Source of the DNA: Bacillus sp. 03113
Lineage (GTDB): Bacteria > Bacillota > Bacilli > Bacillales > Cytobacillaceae
Length of the DNA: 64,000 nt
Assembly (NCBI RefSeq): GCF_006546985.1
Contig: NZ_ML637008.1
Location: forward strand, 116,256 to 180,255
Direction of reading: 5' to 3'
The first letter of the stretch is position 1. Every line of letters starts with the position of its first letter. Made by a program: the position numbers and the translations under genes. Below, in pieces: positions 54,110 through 63,328 of this stretch. Below the pieces are notes generated by a model, which did not search any database, had not been told where the DNA came from, and was given only the letters and a program-made list of their open reading frames with translations.

Positions 54110-55780
54110 ATGAAGATAAAATTTGAAGAGAAAGTAGTGCGCTATCGAGGAACAACTTTAAATACAAAAGGCTGGGAACAGGAGGCTGTTCTTAGAATGT
54201 TAATGAACAACTTAGATCCAGAAGTTGCTGAGCATCCAGAGAAGCTGGTTGTGTATGGTGGAATCGGAAAAGCAGCAAGAAATTGGGAATCGTTTGATCA
54301 AATTGTGGCTTCATTAAAAGAGCTAGAAAAAAACGAAACATTACTTATTCAATCAGGAAAACCGGTAGCCATCTTTAAAACACATGAAGCAGCACCGCGT
54401 GTTCTTCTGGCAAATTCAAATATTGTTCCTGCATGGGCCAATTGGGATACTTTTCATGAGCTCGACAAAAAAGGGCTGATGATGTATGGGCAAATGACAG
54501 CTGGAAGCTGGATTTATATTGGCAGCCAAGGAATTGTACAAGGTACGTATGAAACATTTGCTGAGTGTGCAAAGCAGCATTTTAATGGCAATCTAGCAGG
54601 AACGATTACAGTAACAGCAGGATTAGGCGGAATGGGCGGCGCGCAGCCTTTGGCGGTTACAATGGCAGGCGGAGTGGTAATTGGAATTGACGTAGATAGA
54701 AGCCGCATTGAAAAGCGTATAGAAACCCGTTATTGTGATGTCCTTTCCGAATCACTTGATGAGGCTATTACTCTAGCAGAAGAAGCTAAAAAAGCAGGAA
54801 AGCCGCTTTCGATCGGATTGCTTGGCAATGCTGCTGAAGTGCTGCCAGAAATGATTAAACGAGGTTTTATTCCGGAAATTGTAACAGATCAAACTTCTGC
54901 GCATGATCCATTAAACGGCTATCTTCCGATTGGATTGTCTATGGAAGAAGGGGCAACACTTCGTGTGCAAAATCCAAAAGAATATATTAAACAATCAAAA
55001 GCTAGTATGGCTGTACACGTTCAGGCAATGCTTGAGATGCAAAAGCAAGGAGCGGTTGCATTTGATTACGGGAACAATATCCGACAAGTGGCCTTTGATG
55101 AAGGAGTAGAAAATGCTTTTGATTTTCCGGGATTTGTTCCAGCTTATATTCGACCTCAGTTTTGTGAAGGAAAAGGACCGTTTCGCTGGGTAGCTTTATC
55201 AGGTGATCCAGAAGATATTTATAAGACTGATGAAGTTATCTTAAGAGAGTTTGCTGATAATAAGCACCTTTGCAACTGGATTAAGATGGCCAGAGAAAAA
55301 ATTGAGTTTCAAGGGCTGCCTGCACGCATTTGCTGGCTTGGGTATGGAGAAAGAGCACGTTTTGGAAAAATTATTAATGAGATGGTTGCTTCTGGAGAAC
55401 TTTCAGCACCAATTGTTATTGGACGCGACCACTTAGATGCAGGTTCTGTAGCTTCACCAAACCGTGAAACAGAAGCAATGAAAGATGGTAGTGATGCCGT
55501 AGCAGATTGGCCTATTTTAAATGCCTTAGTAAATACGGCTGCCGGCGCAAGCTGGGTTTCTGTTCACCATGGGGGCGGCGTAGGAATGGGCTATTCTTTT
55601 CATGCTGGAATGGTAGTCGTTGCTGACGGTACGGAAGAAGCAGCTGCACGACTTGAACGGGTTTTAACAACAGATCCTGGTATGGGCGTTGTTCGACATG
55701 TGGATGCTGGATACGATTTAGCTATTCAGACTGCGAAAGAAAAAGGCATGAACATTCCAACTCTAAACGAAAAAGGTTGA
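54110..55780 (+). CDS. hutU: Urocanate hydratase family protein (HutU-like; candidate thiourocanate hydratase)
   Basis: A 556-residue NAD-containing hydratase with the family blocks [66 protein letters not shown] and the Cys motif PARICW. Length equals that of normal HutU. Near residue 495 the usual FSQH is YSFH, and the segment after PARICW ([16 protein letters not shown]) departs from the usual LAFNEMV, so the pocket may differ. It adds water across (thio)urocanate. It starts a five-gene operon, six bases before hutI. I could not decide from sequence whether urocanate or thiourocanate is the substrate. Confidence 0.88.
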   Translation: MKIKFEEKVVRYRGTTLNTKGWEQEAVLRMLMNNLDPEVAEHPEKLVVYGGIGKAARNWESFDQIVASLKELEKNETLLIQSGKPVAIFKTHEAAPRVLLANSNIVPAWANWDTFHELDKKGLMMYGQMTAGSWIYIGSQGIVQGTYETFAECAKQHFNGNLAGTITVTAGLGGMGGAQPLAVTMAGGVVIGIDVDRSRIEKRIETRYCDVLSESLDEAITLAEEAKKAGKPLSIGLLGNAAEVLPEMIKRGFIPEIVTDQTSAHDPLNGYLPIGLSMEEGATLRVQNPKEYIKQSKASMAVHVQAMLEMQKQGAVAFDYGNNIRQVAFDEGVENAFDFPGFVPAYIRPQFCEGKGPFRWVALSGDPEDIYKTDEVILREFADNKHLCNWIKMAREKIEFQGLPARICWLGYGERARFGKIINEMVASGELSAPIVIGRDHLDAGSVASPNRETEAMKDGSDAVADWPILNALVNTAAGASWVSVHHGGGVGMGYSFHAGMVVVADGTEEAAARLERVLTTDPGMGVVRHVDAGYDLAIQTAKEKGMNIPTLNEKG

Positions 55781-55786
55781 GGTAAA

Positions 55787-57067
55787 ATGACAGAACTTTT
55801 ATATATTAAAAACGCTTCACAAGTTATTACTGTAAGTGGAGGAAGCACGAAGCCGAAAACTGGTCAAGAAATGTCCGAAATCGGTGTCATTGAAAATGGA
55901 AGTGTTGTAGTAGAAGATGAAAAAATAATTTTTGTAGGTTCAGATTCTGAAGCTGAGAAATATATCAACACTTTAAAAAAACCACTGACCACGATGAACG
56001 CTGAAGGAAAAGTATTAACTCCTGGATTGATTGATCCTCATACTCATATTGTTTTCGCGGGCAGCCGTGAAAAAGAATTAGAAATGCGCCTAAAAGGTGC
56101 AAAATATATAGATATTTTAAAAGCTGGTGGTGGTATTTTAAGTACCACCTCTCATACCAGAGAAGCGTCTGAGGAGCAGTTAATTGAAGAAACGATAAAA
56201 CGTTTGAATCGTTTTCTTCAATATGGTGTAACGACTATTGAAGCAAAAAGCGGTTATGGATTGACAGTAGAAGATGAATTAAAACAACTAAGAGCTGCTA
56301 AAAAACTAAATGAACAGCATCCTATTGATCTTATCTCCACTTTTATGGGGGCTCATGCAGTGCCAATTGAATACAAAGAAAAACCGGATGAATTTGTAAA
56401 GCTTGTGGTTGAGGAGATGCTGCCGCAAGTTGCTCAGGAAAAATTAGCGGAATTTTGTGATGTTTTTTGTGAAGAAGGTGTATTCACGGTTGAGCAGTCA
56501 GAATATATCCTTGAAGAGGGAAAAAAGTGGGGCTTAATTCCCAAGATCCATGCAGATGAGATTGTACAATTTGGTGGTGCTGAATTAGCAGCAAAAGTAG
56601 GCGCTGTTTCTGCAGATCATTTATTAAGAGCATCAGAAAATGGGATTAAGCAAATGGCAGAGCAGGGCGTTATTGCGGTCCTTTTGCCTGGTACAGCTTT
56701 CTTCCTGATGACAGAACCAGCAAATGCCAGGAAAATGATTGAATCTGGCGTTCCTATAGCTCTTTCAACTGACCGAAATCCAGGTTCGTCGCCTACAGAG
56801 TCATTGCCATTTATTATGAATCTAGCTTGTCTTACAATGAAAATGACTCCAGAAGAAGTTTTAACAGCTAGTACGATTAATGCAGCGCATGCCATTAATA
56901 AAGCAAACGAAATTGGAAGCATTGAGATTGGCAAGAAAGCCGACCTTGTTTTATTTGATGCGGTGAATTATCAAACGCTTCAATATAATTATGCCGTTAA
57001 TCTGGTTGATACAGTAGTGAAAAACGGAAAAGTGGTTGTAAAAGGTGGGGCTATTGTTGACAATTAA
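55787..57067 (+). CDS. hutI: Imidazolonepropionase family amidohydrolase (HutI-like)
   Basis: A 426-residue metal-dependent ring hydrolase. Metal ligands are in DPHTHIVFAGSREKE, MGAHAVP and HADEI; the substrate loop GAKYIDILKAGGGILSTT is intact. At residues 328-333 it reads TDRNPG where HutI proteins usually have an aromatic or aliphatic residue instead of Arg after the metal Asp. HutI opens 4-imidazolone-5-propionate; the same chemistry would open hydantoin-5-propionate to N-carbamoylglutamate. It overlaps the next gene by 11 bases. Confidence 0.88.
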   Translation: MTELLYIKNASQVITVSGGSTKPKTGQEMSEIGVIENGSVVVEDEKIIFVGSDSEAEKYINTLKKPLTTMNAEGKVLTPGLIDPHTHIVFAGSREKELEMRLKGAKYIDILKAGGGILSTTSHTREASEEQLIEETIKRLNRFLQYGVTTIEAKSGYGLTVEDELKQLRAAKKLNEQHPIDLISTFMGAHAVPIEYKEKPDEFVKLVVEEMLPQVAQEKLAEFCDVFCEEGVFTVEQSEYILEEGKKWGLIPKIHADEIVQFGGAELAAKVGAVSADHLLRASENGIKQMAEQGVIAVLLPGTAFFLMTEPANARKMIESGVPIALSTDRNPGSSPTESLPFIMNLACLTMKMTPEEVLTASTINAAHAINKANEIGSIEIGKKADLVLFDAVNYQTLQYNYAVNLVDTVVKNGKVVVKGGAIVDN

Positions 57068-58319
57068 AAATCTTAACATCAATATTGACCGTCTGAAAAA
57101 TGACATTGAAGAACTTGGACAATTTGGAAAGAACGCAAAAGGTGGCCTTGATAGGACCACCTTTACTCCTTCTGAATTAGCAGCGAGAGATTGGCTAAAA
57201 GAGCAACTTCATGCGTTAAAGCTAAATGTAAGAGTAGACCAGGCGGCAAATATATGGGCAAAGCGTACTGGACAAGATGAAAAACTCCCAAGTATCGCAT
57301 TTGGATCGCATATTGATACTGTCCCTAATGGTGGGAAATATGATGGAGCTTTAGGAGTGTTAATCGCTCTTGAAGTGATGAAGGTGCTGGAAGAAAATCG
57401 AATTTCAACACGTCACCCGTTAGAAATAGTTTCTTTTAGTGCAGAAGAGCCGAATCCTTTTGGTTTATCTACTTTTGGCAGCCGTGCGATCAGCGGAAAG
57501 TTAAAGCAGGAGGATATCACACATGTAACGGATTCAGAAGGAACAAAGCTAACCGATGCCTTAAGAAGTGCTGGTGGGGATCCGGAGAATTTTGAGAAAT
57601 CCGTACGCAATCCAACAGATTTAATTGCATTTTTAGAGGTGCATATTGAACAAGGAAAAAGACTGTTAACTCGTTCAATTCCTGTTGGTGTAGTGACTGC
57701 TATTACAGGGATCTACCGTGAAGAAATTACTGTATATGGAGAAGCAAATCATGCTGGCACGACAATTATGGAAGATAGAAAAGATGCTTTGCCAGCCGCC
57801 GCAGAGATTATTTTAGCATTGGAAAGTATTGGACGTAATCATCCTTCTATTGAAGTCGTTGGAACGATCGGAAAGATAGAGGTTTTTCCTAACGCAGCGA
57901 ATATCATACCTGAAAAAGTAAAAATGGTATTAGAAATTAGAGGCAAGTTGTCTTCAGAGATTCATGAAGTAGTAGAAGAGTTAAACGCTCAATTTAAGAG
58001 AGTAACAGAAAGCCGTCCCGTACGAATAGAGCGCAATATTCTTTTAGACCAATCCCCCGCTCCTATGGATGAAACGGTTATTAAAACGATGCAAGAATGT
58101 GCGGAATCATTAGACTATCCTTCTTATTTGCTTGGAAGTATGGCAGGGCACGATGCTGTCCATATGGCATCGCTAACGAAAAGCGGGATGTTATTTGTTC
58201 CAAGTTTAGAAGGGAAAAGCCATTGTCCGGAAGAAGAAAGCCGAGTGGAGGATATTGAACAAGTTGCGAATGTTTTATTGCAGACGATTCTTTCATTAGA
58301 TCAAAAACTTGATAGATAG
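57057..58319 (+). CDS. M20-family amidase/carbamoylase (AllC/beta-ureidopropionase type)
   Basis: A 420-residue zinc hydrolase of the hydantoinase/carbamoylase branch: FGSHIDTVPNGGKYDGALGVL, SFSAEEPNPFGLSTFGSRAISG, EVHIEQGKRL, EANHAGTT, GSMAGHDAVHMA and FVPSLEGKSHCPEEE. These enzymes remove N-carbamoyl (or N-formyl-like) groups from amino acids. TTG 57057 lies six bases after AAAGGTGGGG; a GTG inside that site is rejected. No HutG is present, so this is the best candidate for the last step to L-glutamate, acting on N-carbamoyl- or N-formylglutamate. Confidence 0.85.
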   Translation: MTIKNLNINIDRLKNDIEELGQFGKNAKGGLDRTTFTPSELAARDWLKEQLHALKLNVRVDQAANIWAKRTGQDEKLPSIAFGSHIDTVPNGGKYDGALGVLIALEVMKVLEENRISTRHPLEIVSFSAEEPNPFGLSTFGSRAISGKLKQEDITHVTDSEGTKLTDALRSAGGDPENFEKSVRNPTDLIAFLEVHIEQGKRLLTRSIPVGVVTAITGIYREEITVYGEANHAGTTIMEDRKDALPAAAEIILALESIGRNHPSIEVVGTIGKIEVFPNAANIIPEKVKMVLEIRGKLSSEIHEVVEELNAQFKRVTESRPVRIERNILLDQSPAPMDETVIKTMQECAESLDYPSYLLGSMAGHDAVHMASLTKSGMLFVPSLEGKSHCPEEESRVEDIEQVANVLLQTILSLDQKLDR

Positions 58320-58333
58320 AAGGAGATAAGAAT

Positions 58334-59659
58334 ATGAGTGTTTTATATATTGCTGATTATATATATGTAGATAATCAGTTTAAACATGATCAAGGCATCT
58401 ATGTATTGAATGGAGTTATTAAAGAAATAGGACCTAAAAACAAATTGCTGGAAAAGTATAGAGGAGTTCAAACCTTTGATTGGAAAGGAAAAGCAATTTT
58501 ACCGGGAACCATTAATGCCCATAATCATTCTTTTCAAAGTTTATTAAGAGGGATTGCTGTTGACCGCCCATTTTTAGAGTGGCGTGACCAGGCGCTTTAT
58601 CGCTACACACCATTTTTAGATGAAGAAGCAATCTACACCGGAGCGTTATTTGCTTTTGGAGAAATGTTAAAGTATGGAGTGACAACAGTAAGTGACTTCT
58701 TTTATGTTCATAATGGTGGAACGGCGACAGATGAAGCCGTTATTCAAGCTGCCAAGGATTTGGGCATTCGCCTCGTGTTTGCGCGTACAATGTATGACTG
58801 GGATGGCGCTCCTAAAAGTTATCGTGAAACGGTCAGTGAGGCTGTAGATAGAACAAGGAAATTAGCGATTAAATACCAGGGAGATCCTATGGTATCTATT
58901 CAGCCAGCACCGCATAGTCCACATGCAGCATCACCTGAAATGATTAAAGCTGGCCATCGTTTGGCAAAAGAATTAGGGACGCCATTTCATATTCATGTTG
59001 CTGAAGAAACTTTTGAAGTAGATGAAACACTTGAAAAGTACGGGTTAAGACCTGTTCATTATTTAGATTCTCTTGGAGTAGTTGATGAAAGCATGATTGC
59101 AATCCACCTTGTCTGGCTGGATGAGAGCGAAATCAAATTATTAGGACGTAAAAAAGCTTCTTTAGCCTATTGTCCTTCAAGTAATATGTTTTTATCAGAT
59201 GGTGTTACCCGAATACCTGATTTGCTGCAAGCAGGTGTACGTATTTCATTAGGATCAGACGGTGCCTGCAGTAATAATCGAATTAGTATTTTTGAAGAAA
59301 TGAGAATGTGTTCCCTTCTTCAAAAGGTAACTCGGTTAGACGGTACATGTATTAATGCCAAGCAGGTGTATGATATGGGTACAAAAGTAGGGGCTGAGTT
59401 ACTGAACCTTCCTACAGGAGAAATTTGTGAAGGAAAAAAAGCTGATTTTGTAACGTTGGATTTAAATGATCTTTCTCTTTCTCCAAAGTCAGAATTATTT
59501 GCAAATGTGGTCTATTCCCTTCAGCCCAATGCCATTGTTGACGTCATTGTAGATGGGAAACTAATTGTAGAAAATCGAAAAATCACAACTGTACCTGAAC
59601 AAAGCATCGTCAATAGAGTGGATAGCTTAATGGAAAAATGGAAAAGCGCCACAAATTAA
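58334..59659 (+). CDS. COG0402 amidohydrolase (HutF/TrzN/8-oxoguanine deaminase-like)
   Basis: A 441-residue mononuclear-metal amidohydrolase: LPGTINAHNHSFQSLLRG (His63, His65), FHIHVAEE, and LGSDGACSNNRISIFEEMRM. The family removes amino, halide or methylthio groups from cyclic amidines, and includes HutF, which deiminates formiminoglutamate. In this operon two roles are possible: HutF-like deimination, or hydrolytic desulfurisation of the 2-thiohydantoin expected from ergothioneine. The start follows GAAGGAG and is 14 bases from the M20 gene, so the operon is tight. Confidence 0.8.
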   Translation: MSVLYIADYIYVDNQFKHDQGIYVLNGVIKEIGPKNKLLEKYRGVQTFDWKGKAILPGTINAHNHSFQSLLRGIAVDRPFLEWRDQALYRYTPFLDEEAIYTGALFAFGEMLKYGVTTVSDFFYVHNGGTATDEAVIQAAKDLGIRLVFARTMYDWDGAPKSYRETVSEAVDRTRKLAIKYQGDPMVSIQPAPHSPHAASPEMIKAGHRLAKELGTPFHIHVAEETFEVDETLEKYGLRPVHYLDSLGVVDESMIAIHLVWLDESEIKLLGRKKASLAYCPSSNMFLSDGVTRIPDLLQAGVRISLGSDGACSNNRISIFEEMRMCSLLQKVTRLDGTCINAKQVYDMGTKVGAELLNLPTGEICEGKKADFVTLDLNDLSLSPKSELFANVVYSLQPNAIVDVIVDGKLIVENRKITTVPEQSIVNRVDSLMEKWKSATN

Positions 59660-59734
59660 ATCGTTTTTTGGAACGACAGCAATCAGCCATACATGCGCTT
59701 TTAGTACAATTATGTTGATGAAATTAAATAAGGG

Positions 59735-60358
59735 GTGAGGACCATTTCTTACTCGTTAAAAATAATAAAAAAAGAAGATCAATTTATAAATGAATGGACA
59801 GGTGGGACAACAACTGAGTTAGCTATTTTTCCCGAGAATGCAGATTATAAAAAACAAAATTTCTTATGGCGACTAAGTGTTGCAACAATTGATCAAGAAG
59901 AATCTTTGTTTACTTCTCTTCCGAGTGTTCATCGAATTACCCTCATAACGGATGGAGAAATGGTTTTGGAACATCAAGGACATTACCGTAAATTATTAAA
60001 AGTTTTTGACCAAGATGCTTATGAAGGAGAATGGATCACTCGCAGCAAAGGAAAAGTAAAGGATTTTAATGTAATGTTAAAAAATTATTATCAGGCAGAA
60101 ATTGAAGCTGTAAATCTTGAAGCTGGCACACATAAAGTCTTCAATGCTAAAAATAAAACATCTTTTGATACTGTAACAAATCTAGTTTATTGTTTGAAAA
60201 GCGAGGTTGAAATAAGAATTTCTGAAACAAAATCCTTCATACTGCAAGAAGGAGATCTATTGCTCGTAAATAGAGCATCAAAAGAAAGAATAAACATTGG
60301 ATTATATAATCAAAATAAGGAGCAAGCCACGGTAATTAAAGGTGAAATATTTCTTTAA
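59735..60358 (+). CDS. hutD: HutD/Ves-family cupin protein
   Basis: A 207-residue bicupin protein with the HutD marks IINEWTGGTTTELAIFP-like N-terminus, WRLSVATIDQEESLFTSLPSVHRITLITDGEM, and DFNVMLKNYY. HutD proteins accompany hut genes; their role is unclear, perhaps sensing or buffering urocanate-type intermediates. The start is uncertain: GTG 59735 overlaps the purine-rich AAGGGGTGAGG, while an ATT at 59744 is better spaced but non-canonical. It closes the operon; the 75-base gap before it has no terminator. Confidence 0.8.
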   Translation: MRTISYSLKIIKKEDQFINEWTGGTTTELAIFPENADYKKQNFLWRLSVATIDQEESLFTSLPSVHRITLITDGEMVLEHQGHYRKLLKVFDQDAYEGEWITRSKGKVKDFNVMLKNYYQAEIEAVNLEAGTHKVFNAKNKTSFDTVTNLVYCLKSEVEIRISETKSFILQEGDLLLVNRASKERINIGLYNQNKEQATVIKGEIFL

Positions 60359-60584
60359 TATCAAGATTAAATGGCTTGTGCTAGGTATTTTTTTATCCAT
60401 TTTTCGATCATAGAATCCCTATTGGTAGGTAACATGCGATATGATCTGTGAATTATAGATAAATGTAGAGCTGGAGCCAAATAATATGAGTCTCAACCTG
60501 TTTTTAATATACTCCTTTTATATTTGTCGATTCTATGGTTGAGGCATATGCAAACGTTTTATATCACTTATAAACCTGTTTTCT

Positions 60585-60623
60585 AACACGAGTGAAATTT
60601 TTATTATCCACTCGTGTTTTTTT
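60585..60623 (+). terminator. Terminator after the hut-like operon
   Basis: AACACGAGTG (60585-60594) pairs with CACTCGTGTT (60609-60618), followed by T residues. The 225 bases between hutD and this hairpin show no gene. Confidence 0.8.
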
Positions 60624-60728
60624 ATTTTCTGTAAAGAAAAATGAATAGTAGATAAAAAACTGCCCGTAAAAACCTGATCGTTTTAGGCTAACTATCAGGG
60701 GAAAAGAACATCTATTAATAGAAGGTTC

Positions 60729-60781
60729 GCCTTATCTCAGTCGAAGCCCTCCAGTTTGTACGTCGATGTTCAAGGCGCTTG
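60729..60781 (-). repeat. Dispersed hairpin repeat, inverted partial copy
   Basis: The minus strand reads AAGCGCCTTGAACATCGACG and continues almost identically to 42612-42662. It is the reverse orientation of the long copy. Confidence 0.65.
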
Positions 60782-60915
60782 TGATTTCCTTCTAAAAAAC
60801 ACTGTAAGATATTCTCACAAAAAAGAAGACAATTATTATACAAATGGTATAGTAGAAATATAAATGGCATAATAATGTAATTGTTAGTTGGAAATTGGCT
60901 TTATTATGATGTATC

Positions 60916-60934
60916 ATGAATGAAGGTCATTCAT
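60916..60934. promoter_or_regulatory. TetR operator at the TetR gene
   Basis: ATGAATGA-AGG-TCATTCAT, a perfect 8-3-8 palindrome 17 bases before the TetR start codon. A near-identical site precedes the aldehyde dehydrogenase gene (61621-61639). Confidence 0.7.
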
Positions 60935-60951
60935 TTATGGAGGTTGCTTAT

Positions 60952-61551
60952 TTGATTAGTGTTGCAAATGATAAATACAATAAAATATTACAATCTGCTA
61001 TTGAGGTTATTTCCGAAAAAGGGCTCGATAAGACGTCTATCTCAGATATCGTAAAAAAGGCGGGAGTGGCCCAAGGAACCTTTTATTTGTATTTTCGTTC
61101 GAAAAATGCTTTAATTCCAGCAATTGCTGAAAATCTTTTGACGTTAACGCTAAACAGAATTAAGGATAAAGCACAAGGTAAAGAGTCATTTTGGAGCATG
61201 CTAACCGTATTTATAAATGAAATTTATCAAAATACGAACGATCATAAAGATGTGCTTGTTCTTTGTTATTCAGGACTTGCTATTGATTATTCAATGGAAA
61301 TTTGGGAAGCCATTTATCAACCTTTTTATCAATGGTTTGAGGAGATTTTAAATCAGGCGATTGAAAATAAAGAAATCATTGAAGGCATACATGTACAATG
61401 GACAGCTAAAATGATTATCAATTTGGTTGAAAATGCAGCTGAACGATTTTATATTGGCAGAGACCAAGACGTAACATTAGAAGAATCGCAAAACGAACTA
61501 TTCCAGTTTCTAAAAAGATCCTTAGTATTAAGTGAAAGTAATATTAGTTAA
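60952..61551 (+). CDS. TetR/AcrR-family transcriptional regulator
   Basis: A 199-residue regulator: AIEVISEKGLDKTSISDIVKKAGVAQGTFYLYFRSKNALIPAI is the DNA-binding domain. The start is TTG 60952, eight bases after GGAGG. Earlier in-frame ATG codons at 60916 and 60937 lie in the operator or before the ribosome binding site and are rejected. Matching palindromes before this gene and before the aldehyde dehydrogenase indicate repression of both. Confidence 0.82.
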   Translation: MISVANDKYNKILQSAIEVISEKGLDKTSISDIVKKAGVAQGTFYLYFRSKNALIPAIAENLLTLTLNRIKDKAQGKESFWSMLTVFINEIYQNTNDHKDVLVLCYSGLAIDYSMEIWEAIYQPFYQWFEEILNQAIENKEIIEGIHVQWTAKMIINLVENAAERFYIGRDQDVTLEESQNELFQFLKRSLVLSESNIS

Positions 61552-61620
61552 CTCTAATATTACTTTCCATTTTCATAATTTCACATAGGTCCAAAAGGGG
61601 ATTAATTTTTTTTGATAAAA

Positions 61621-61639
61621 ATGACTGATATTCATTCAT
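61621..61639. promoter_or_regulatory. TetR operator before the aldehyde dehydrogenase gene
   Basis: ATGACTGA-TAT-TCATTCAT, one base from the perfect 8-3-8 palindrome at 60916. It lies about 30 bases before the aldehyde dehydrogenase start. Confidence 0.65.
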
Positions 61640-61669
61640 TTTTTTAATGATTTACAAAGGAGGAAGAAA

Positions 61670-63160
61670 ATGATTGATAAGCAAGAGCAATCTTTGAATG
61701 TAAAGATGTACATTAACGGCGAATGGCGTGAATCTTCAAATATACAAAAAAGGTCGATTATCAATCCCGCAAATGGAAGTATTATTGGTTATTCAGAAGA
61801 AGCCACGATTGAAGATGCAAGAGAAGCCATTAAGGCGGCTCGAGAAGCATTTGATTCTGGAGTTTGGTCGAATCTGAGCACAGGAGAAAGAGCCGAATTC
61901 TTATTTAAAATTGCAGATAAAATCATAGAAAATCGTGAAGAGCTTGCTCGCCTTGAAACGTTGGATAATGGTAAACCATACAGGGAAGCAGAGGCTGATG
62001 TTGATGATGCGGCTGCTTGTTTCCGCTATTATGCAGGTCTAATTACAAAACCTAGCGGACAAACGTATGATGTTCCGGCTCCGATACAAGCGATGGTCAT
62101 TAGAGAACCAATAGGAGTTTGCGGATTAATCGTACCGTGGAATTATCCTTTACTAATGGGTGTTTGGAAAATAGCTCCTGCCCTAGCTGCTGGAAACACC
62201 ATTGTCTTTAAACCTTCTGAAGTAACGCCTGTTACTTCGAAAAAGCTTTTGGAAATTTTTGAAGAAGTAGAGCTGCCTAAAGGTGTAGCCAATATGGTAT
62301 TAGGTGCTGGGTCAATTGTTGGAAATGAGATTGTCGAAAATAAAGATGTGGATAAAATTTCTTTCACTGGTGGAACTGTTACAGGTAAGCATATTATGCG
62401 TACAGCAGCAGATACAGTGAAAAAGGTTTCATTAGAGCTTGGAGGAAAATCTCCAAATATTATTTTTGCTGATGCTGATTTTGAAACAGCCGTTGATTAT
62501 GCACTATTTGGCATTTATGCAGGATCGGGTCAAATTTGTGCAGCTGGTTCAAGAATTTTAGTAGAAGAAAGCATACATGATCGATTTGTAGAAAAATTTG
62601 TCGATCGTGCTAATCAGATTATTGTTGGTCCAGGCAGCGATTTGGAATCGGAAATGGGTCCATTAGTAAGTGAAGAGCACTTGAATAAAGTCCTGTCGTA
62701 TATTGAGCTAGGAAAAAAAGAAGGGGCTGCTCTTGCAGCTGGTGGAAGCAGGCTAACCGAAAATGGTCTAGATAAAGGTTATTTTGTAGCTCCGACCGTG
62801 TTTGTTGATGTAAGGCAAGACATGCGAATTGTTCGTGAAGAGATTTTTGGACCTGTTGCGGTTATACAAAAATTTAAGAATGAGCAAGAAGCTATCAAGC
62901 TTGCTAATGATAGTGAGTATGGATTAGCTGGCGGTGTTTTTACACAGGATGGAGCAAAAGGACTGCGTGTTGTTAAAAAACTAAGAGCTGGGATTACTTG
63001 GGTGAATACGTACCACTTTACGTTTAATGAAGCCCCATGGGGCGGTTATAAACAAAGTGGGTTTGGAAGAGGATTGGGAACCTTTGGACTAGAAGAATTT
63101 CAAGAAGTAAAGCAAATCAATATCAATTTAGAAGTAGAACCAATTGGCTGGTTTAAATAA
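61670..63160 (+). CDS. NAD(P)-dependent aldehyde dehydrogenase (betaine/4-aminobutyraldehyde type)
   Basis: A 496-residue cytosolic enzyme of the classical ALDH superfamily. Landmarks are IVPWNYPLLMGVWKIAPALAAGN, SFTGGTVTGKHIM, the general-base Glu in VSLELGGKSPNI, and the nucleophile Cys in GSGQICAAGSRI. Beside a putrescine-type aminotransferase, 4-aminobutyraldehyde is the most likely substrate; betaine aldehyde is another family choice. Start ATG 61670 follows AAAGGAGG. A hairpin repeat begins directly at its stop codon. Confidence 0.87.
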   Translation: MIDKQEQSLNVKMYINGEWRESSNIQKRSIINPANGSIIGYSEEATIEDAREAIKAAREAFDSGVWSNLSTGERAEFLFKIADKIIENREELARLETLDNGKPYREAEADVDDAAACFRYYAGLITKPSGQTYDVPAPIQAMVIREPIGVCGLIVPWNYPLLMGVWKIAPALAAGNTIVFKPSEVTPVTSKKLLEIFEEVELPKGVANMVLGAGSIVGNEIVENKDVDKISFTGGTVTGKHIMRTAADTVKKVSLELGGKSPNIIFADADFETAVDYALFGIYAGSGQICAAGSRILVEESIHDRFVEKFVDRANQIIVGPGSDLESEMGPLVSEEHLNKVLSYIELGKKEGAALAAGGSRLTENGLDKGYFVAPTVFVDVRQDMRIVREEIFGPVAVIQKFKNEQEAIKLANDSEYGLAGGVFTQDGAKGLRVVKKLRAGITWVNTYHFTFNEAPWGGYKQSGFGRGLGTFGLEEFQEVKQININLEVEPIGWFK

Positions 63161-63325
63161 GAAAAGCGGAATCGCCTTGATCAGCCCTGAAGAAAAATGT
63201 TCGTTTGGGTCAAAAAGTGTTTTTTACTTTTAGAGACAAAGGGTTATTTTTCACAAGGGCTAGGCGATGGAGCTAGACAAAAAGAAAAGCGGAATCGCCT
63301 TGATCAGCCCTGAAGAAAAATGTTC
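63161..63325. repeat. Dispersed hairpin repeat with tandem 42-base start
   Basis: The first copy (63161-63283) begins immediately after the stop codon with GAAAAGCGGAATCGCCTTGA, folds on itself (ATCGCC, AGCCCT against AGGGCT, GGCGAT) and ends GGAGCTAGACA. The first 42 bases are repeated exactly at 63284-63325, as a second, truncated copy. It is related to the copies at 42602 and 60729. Confidence 0.7.
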
Positions 63326-63328
63326 TAA

